Origin: Elusimicrobia bacterium RIFCSPLOWO2_01_FULL_59_12
GTDB taxonomy: Bacteria; Elusimicrobiota; Elusimicrobia; 2-01-FULL-59-12
Direction: 5' to 3'
NCBI GenBank assembly: GCA_001800075.1
Contig: MGUR01000058.1
Location: 32,442-38,550 of the forward strand
DNA: 6,109 bases
A program made the position numbers and the translations under genes. Each line of letters opens with the position of its first letter. Within the stretch, counting starts at the first letter, position 1. The notes beneath the pieces were generated by a model that saw only the letters and a list, made by a program, of their open reading frames with translations, searched no databases and was not told the origin of the DNA. Positions 5,501 to 6,109 of the stretch are shown one piece after another.

Positions 5501-6101
5501 CTCCGGGCATCCGCTCGCGCGGTATCAAAGCGAGCTCAATTTATTTTCCACGCACAGCCTGGACAAGCTTCCCGCGACGGGCAACGCCGCGGTGCGGCTG
5601 GCCGGGATGATCGGTTCGGTCCGCCGGCTGGTGACCAAGGCCAAAAAGGAACCTTATGGGCGATGCCAATTCGAGGACCTGCACGGCATGGTGGACCTGG
5701 TGATTTTTCCCAGGGCCTATGCCGGAGGAATCTCGCAATACCTGCACCCGGGTGAAATGGTGGTCGTCACCGGACGGCTGAACCGGCGGTTGGACGAGGG
5801 GCCGCTGGAAATCCTGGTGGAAGACATGGTCCCGCTGGCCAAAGCGCGTGAACAGTATGTCAGCGAACTGCTTCTGCGCATGATCACGCCCGGCCTGGAA
5901 GACGTCGTTCTGGAGGATCTTCGAAAAACCCTGGAGCGTTACCCCGGCCGCTGCCGCGTGTGCCTGGAAGTCCGGACGCCCCCCAAGGGGACCGTCATCG
6001 TCGAGACCGATTTGAGCGTCAAACCCACGGAAGCGCTGTTTCAGGAGATCGAGCGGCAACTGGGGCGGGAGTCCTGGCAGATTACACGAGTGGGAAGATA
6101 A
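2544..6101 (+). CDS. dnaE: DNA polymerase III subunit alpha, DnaE1 type with intact PHP site
   Basis: This complete 1185-residue replicative polymerase (E. coli 1160) extends primers on both strands at the replication fork. The N-terminal PHP domain (about 1-280) keeps all nine metal-ligand positions known from M. tuberculosis DnaE1: H10, H12, D19, H51, E76, H99, C149, D217 and H219. This predicts a metal-dependent 3'-5' proofreading exonuclease. The C-family palm carries PGRGSGAGS (367-375) and the catalytic aspartates D408 and D410 (PDLDIDF) and D561 (KMDFLGLRT). YQEQVM (683-688) and FNKSH (753-757) follow in the fingers region. A helix-hairpin-helix region starts near 853 (IKNVGSGA). QESLF at 940-944 is a textbook beta-clamp binding motif. 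An OB-fold spans about 1015-1095, then a C-terminal domain to the end. No intein or frameshift is seen. The TAA is at 6099-6101. The start follows the CBS stop codon directly and the FVHLHSHSEYS motif begins at residue 6, so no upstream extension is needed. Confidence 0.98.
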   Translation: MDHVEFVHLHSHSEYSLLDGGCRITDEKGKPSEWMNTIARMKMPALALTDHGNLYGAIEFYQAATQVGIKPIIGCEMYLAPGSRLDRTARRGQEDAFYHFTVLARNDQGYRNLIKLCSIGFLEGYYYKPRVDKEALAQYGDGLIALSGCLKGELAQALLADKDPQALKIVESYQALFGRENYYLELMDHGLPEQKRQNEKLLELSKRTGVKLVATNDCHYLKKEDAPVHDALLCIGTGSTLSEPNRLRFAAEEFYYKSAEEMAVLFSHCPQAVKTSLEIAERCHIEIKFDQMHLPRYQVPEGETPDAYLEKLCLAGLNKRYGSRTAEVRERLHYELSIIRKMGFSTYFLIVWDFVSYARREGIPVGPGRGSGAGSLVAYALEITNICPVKYGLLFERFLNPDRRTMPDLDIDFSDEGRDRVIQYVRQKYGQTSVAQIITFGSMLARLVVRDVGRVLGIPIQEVDRIAKLIPRELGTTIAMARKNVPELQQECKDNPETEKLLAIAQRLEGLKRHSGVHAAGIVIADGDLTQYVPLAKGAKDVVTTQFNDEALLKLGLLKMDFLGLRTLTVIDEAVKLIRKRHRPDFDITQVPLDDAKTFKLLQEAQAVGVFQLESSGMRDLLRKLHPTTFEDIIALISLYRPGPMGAGMLDEFVKRKHNPKLIKYDHPLLEPILKETYGIILYQEQVMRIGKELGGLTPGQADTLRKAMGKKIPEELEKQRESFMKGAREKTIPSKTAQRVFEQIVHFGGYGFNKSHSTAYGLVAYQTAYLKANYPPEYMTALLTSEIGHSAVGKEEGSKLVNFISEAEEMGIKILPPDVQHSLSSFSLEVFPATPHPDVPTIDAVRFGLLAIKNVGSGAVESIVEARGKGGRFASLEDFCHRVDLRPVNKKVLESLIKSGALDSLSAEEPVRSRSTFISEMDALMSHSARLKEDSQSGQESLFDLKEISRPVVKSEPDGSKTAPAAAWSEHELLGFEKEVLGFYLSGHPLARYQSELNLFSTHSLDKLPATGNAAVRLAGMIGSVRRLVTKAKKEPYGRCQFEDLHGMVDLVIFPRAYAGGISQYLHPGEMVVVTGRLNRRLDEGPLEILVEDMVPLAKAREQYVSELLLRMITPGLEDVVLEDLRKTLERYPGRCRVCLEVRTPPKGTVIVETDLSVKPTEALFQEIERQLGRESWQITRVGR

Positions 6102-6109
6102 ACAACAAC

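Noticed and set aside
6102..6109. Terminator or next gene after dnaE.
   Set aside because: Only eight bases (ACAACAAC) remain, too few to judge.

Overview
This is a GC-rich bacterial chromosomal window with five protein genes, all on the + strand: the 3' part of prs (PRPP synthetase), rplY/ctc (ribosomal protein bL25), pth (peptidyl-tRNA hydrolase), an unnamed twin-CBS-domain protein, and a complete dnaE (DNA polymerase III alpha subunit). The order prs-rplY-pth is a familiar housekeeping arrangement. The long bL25 of the CTC type, the DnaE1-type polymerase and the shared palindromic intergenic repeats fit a non-model, Gram-negative-type lineage such as Omnitrophota or Elusimicrobiota. That placement is an impression from protein similarity and is held with low confidence.

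Layout. Prs ends at 398. A 78-bp gap holds a perfect 20-bp palindrome, a GC-rich hairpin and a strong Shine-Dalgarno for rplY. rplY (477-1262) has a two-domain core and an Ala/Pro/Lys tail with three 9-residue tandem repeats. A 122-bp gap, almost entirely one copy of a palindromic repeat, leads to pth (1385-1906), which is about 20 residues shorter than usual because of one internal gap. A 139-bp gap holds a second full copy and leads to the CBS gene (2046-2543). The CBS stop codon touches the dnaE ATG (TAGATG), and dnaE fills the rest of the window (2544-6101).

The products cover nucleotide precursor supply (PRPP), translation (5S rRNA-binding L25, peptidyl-tRNA recycling) and replication (Pol III alpha). 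The CBS protein is the only one of unknown role, and its abutment with dnaE suggests co-translation. No mobile-element genes, RNA genes, CRISPR arrays or defence genes are visible. The content is mostly ordinary core genome. The most interesting features are the repeat family occupying every real intergenic gap, the compact Pth, and the CBS-dnaE coupling. I found no evidence of a new multi-gene system.
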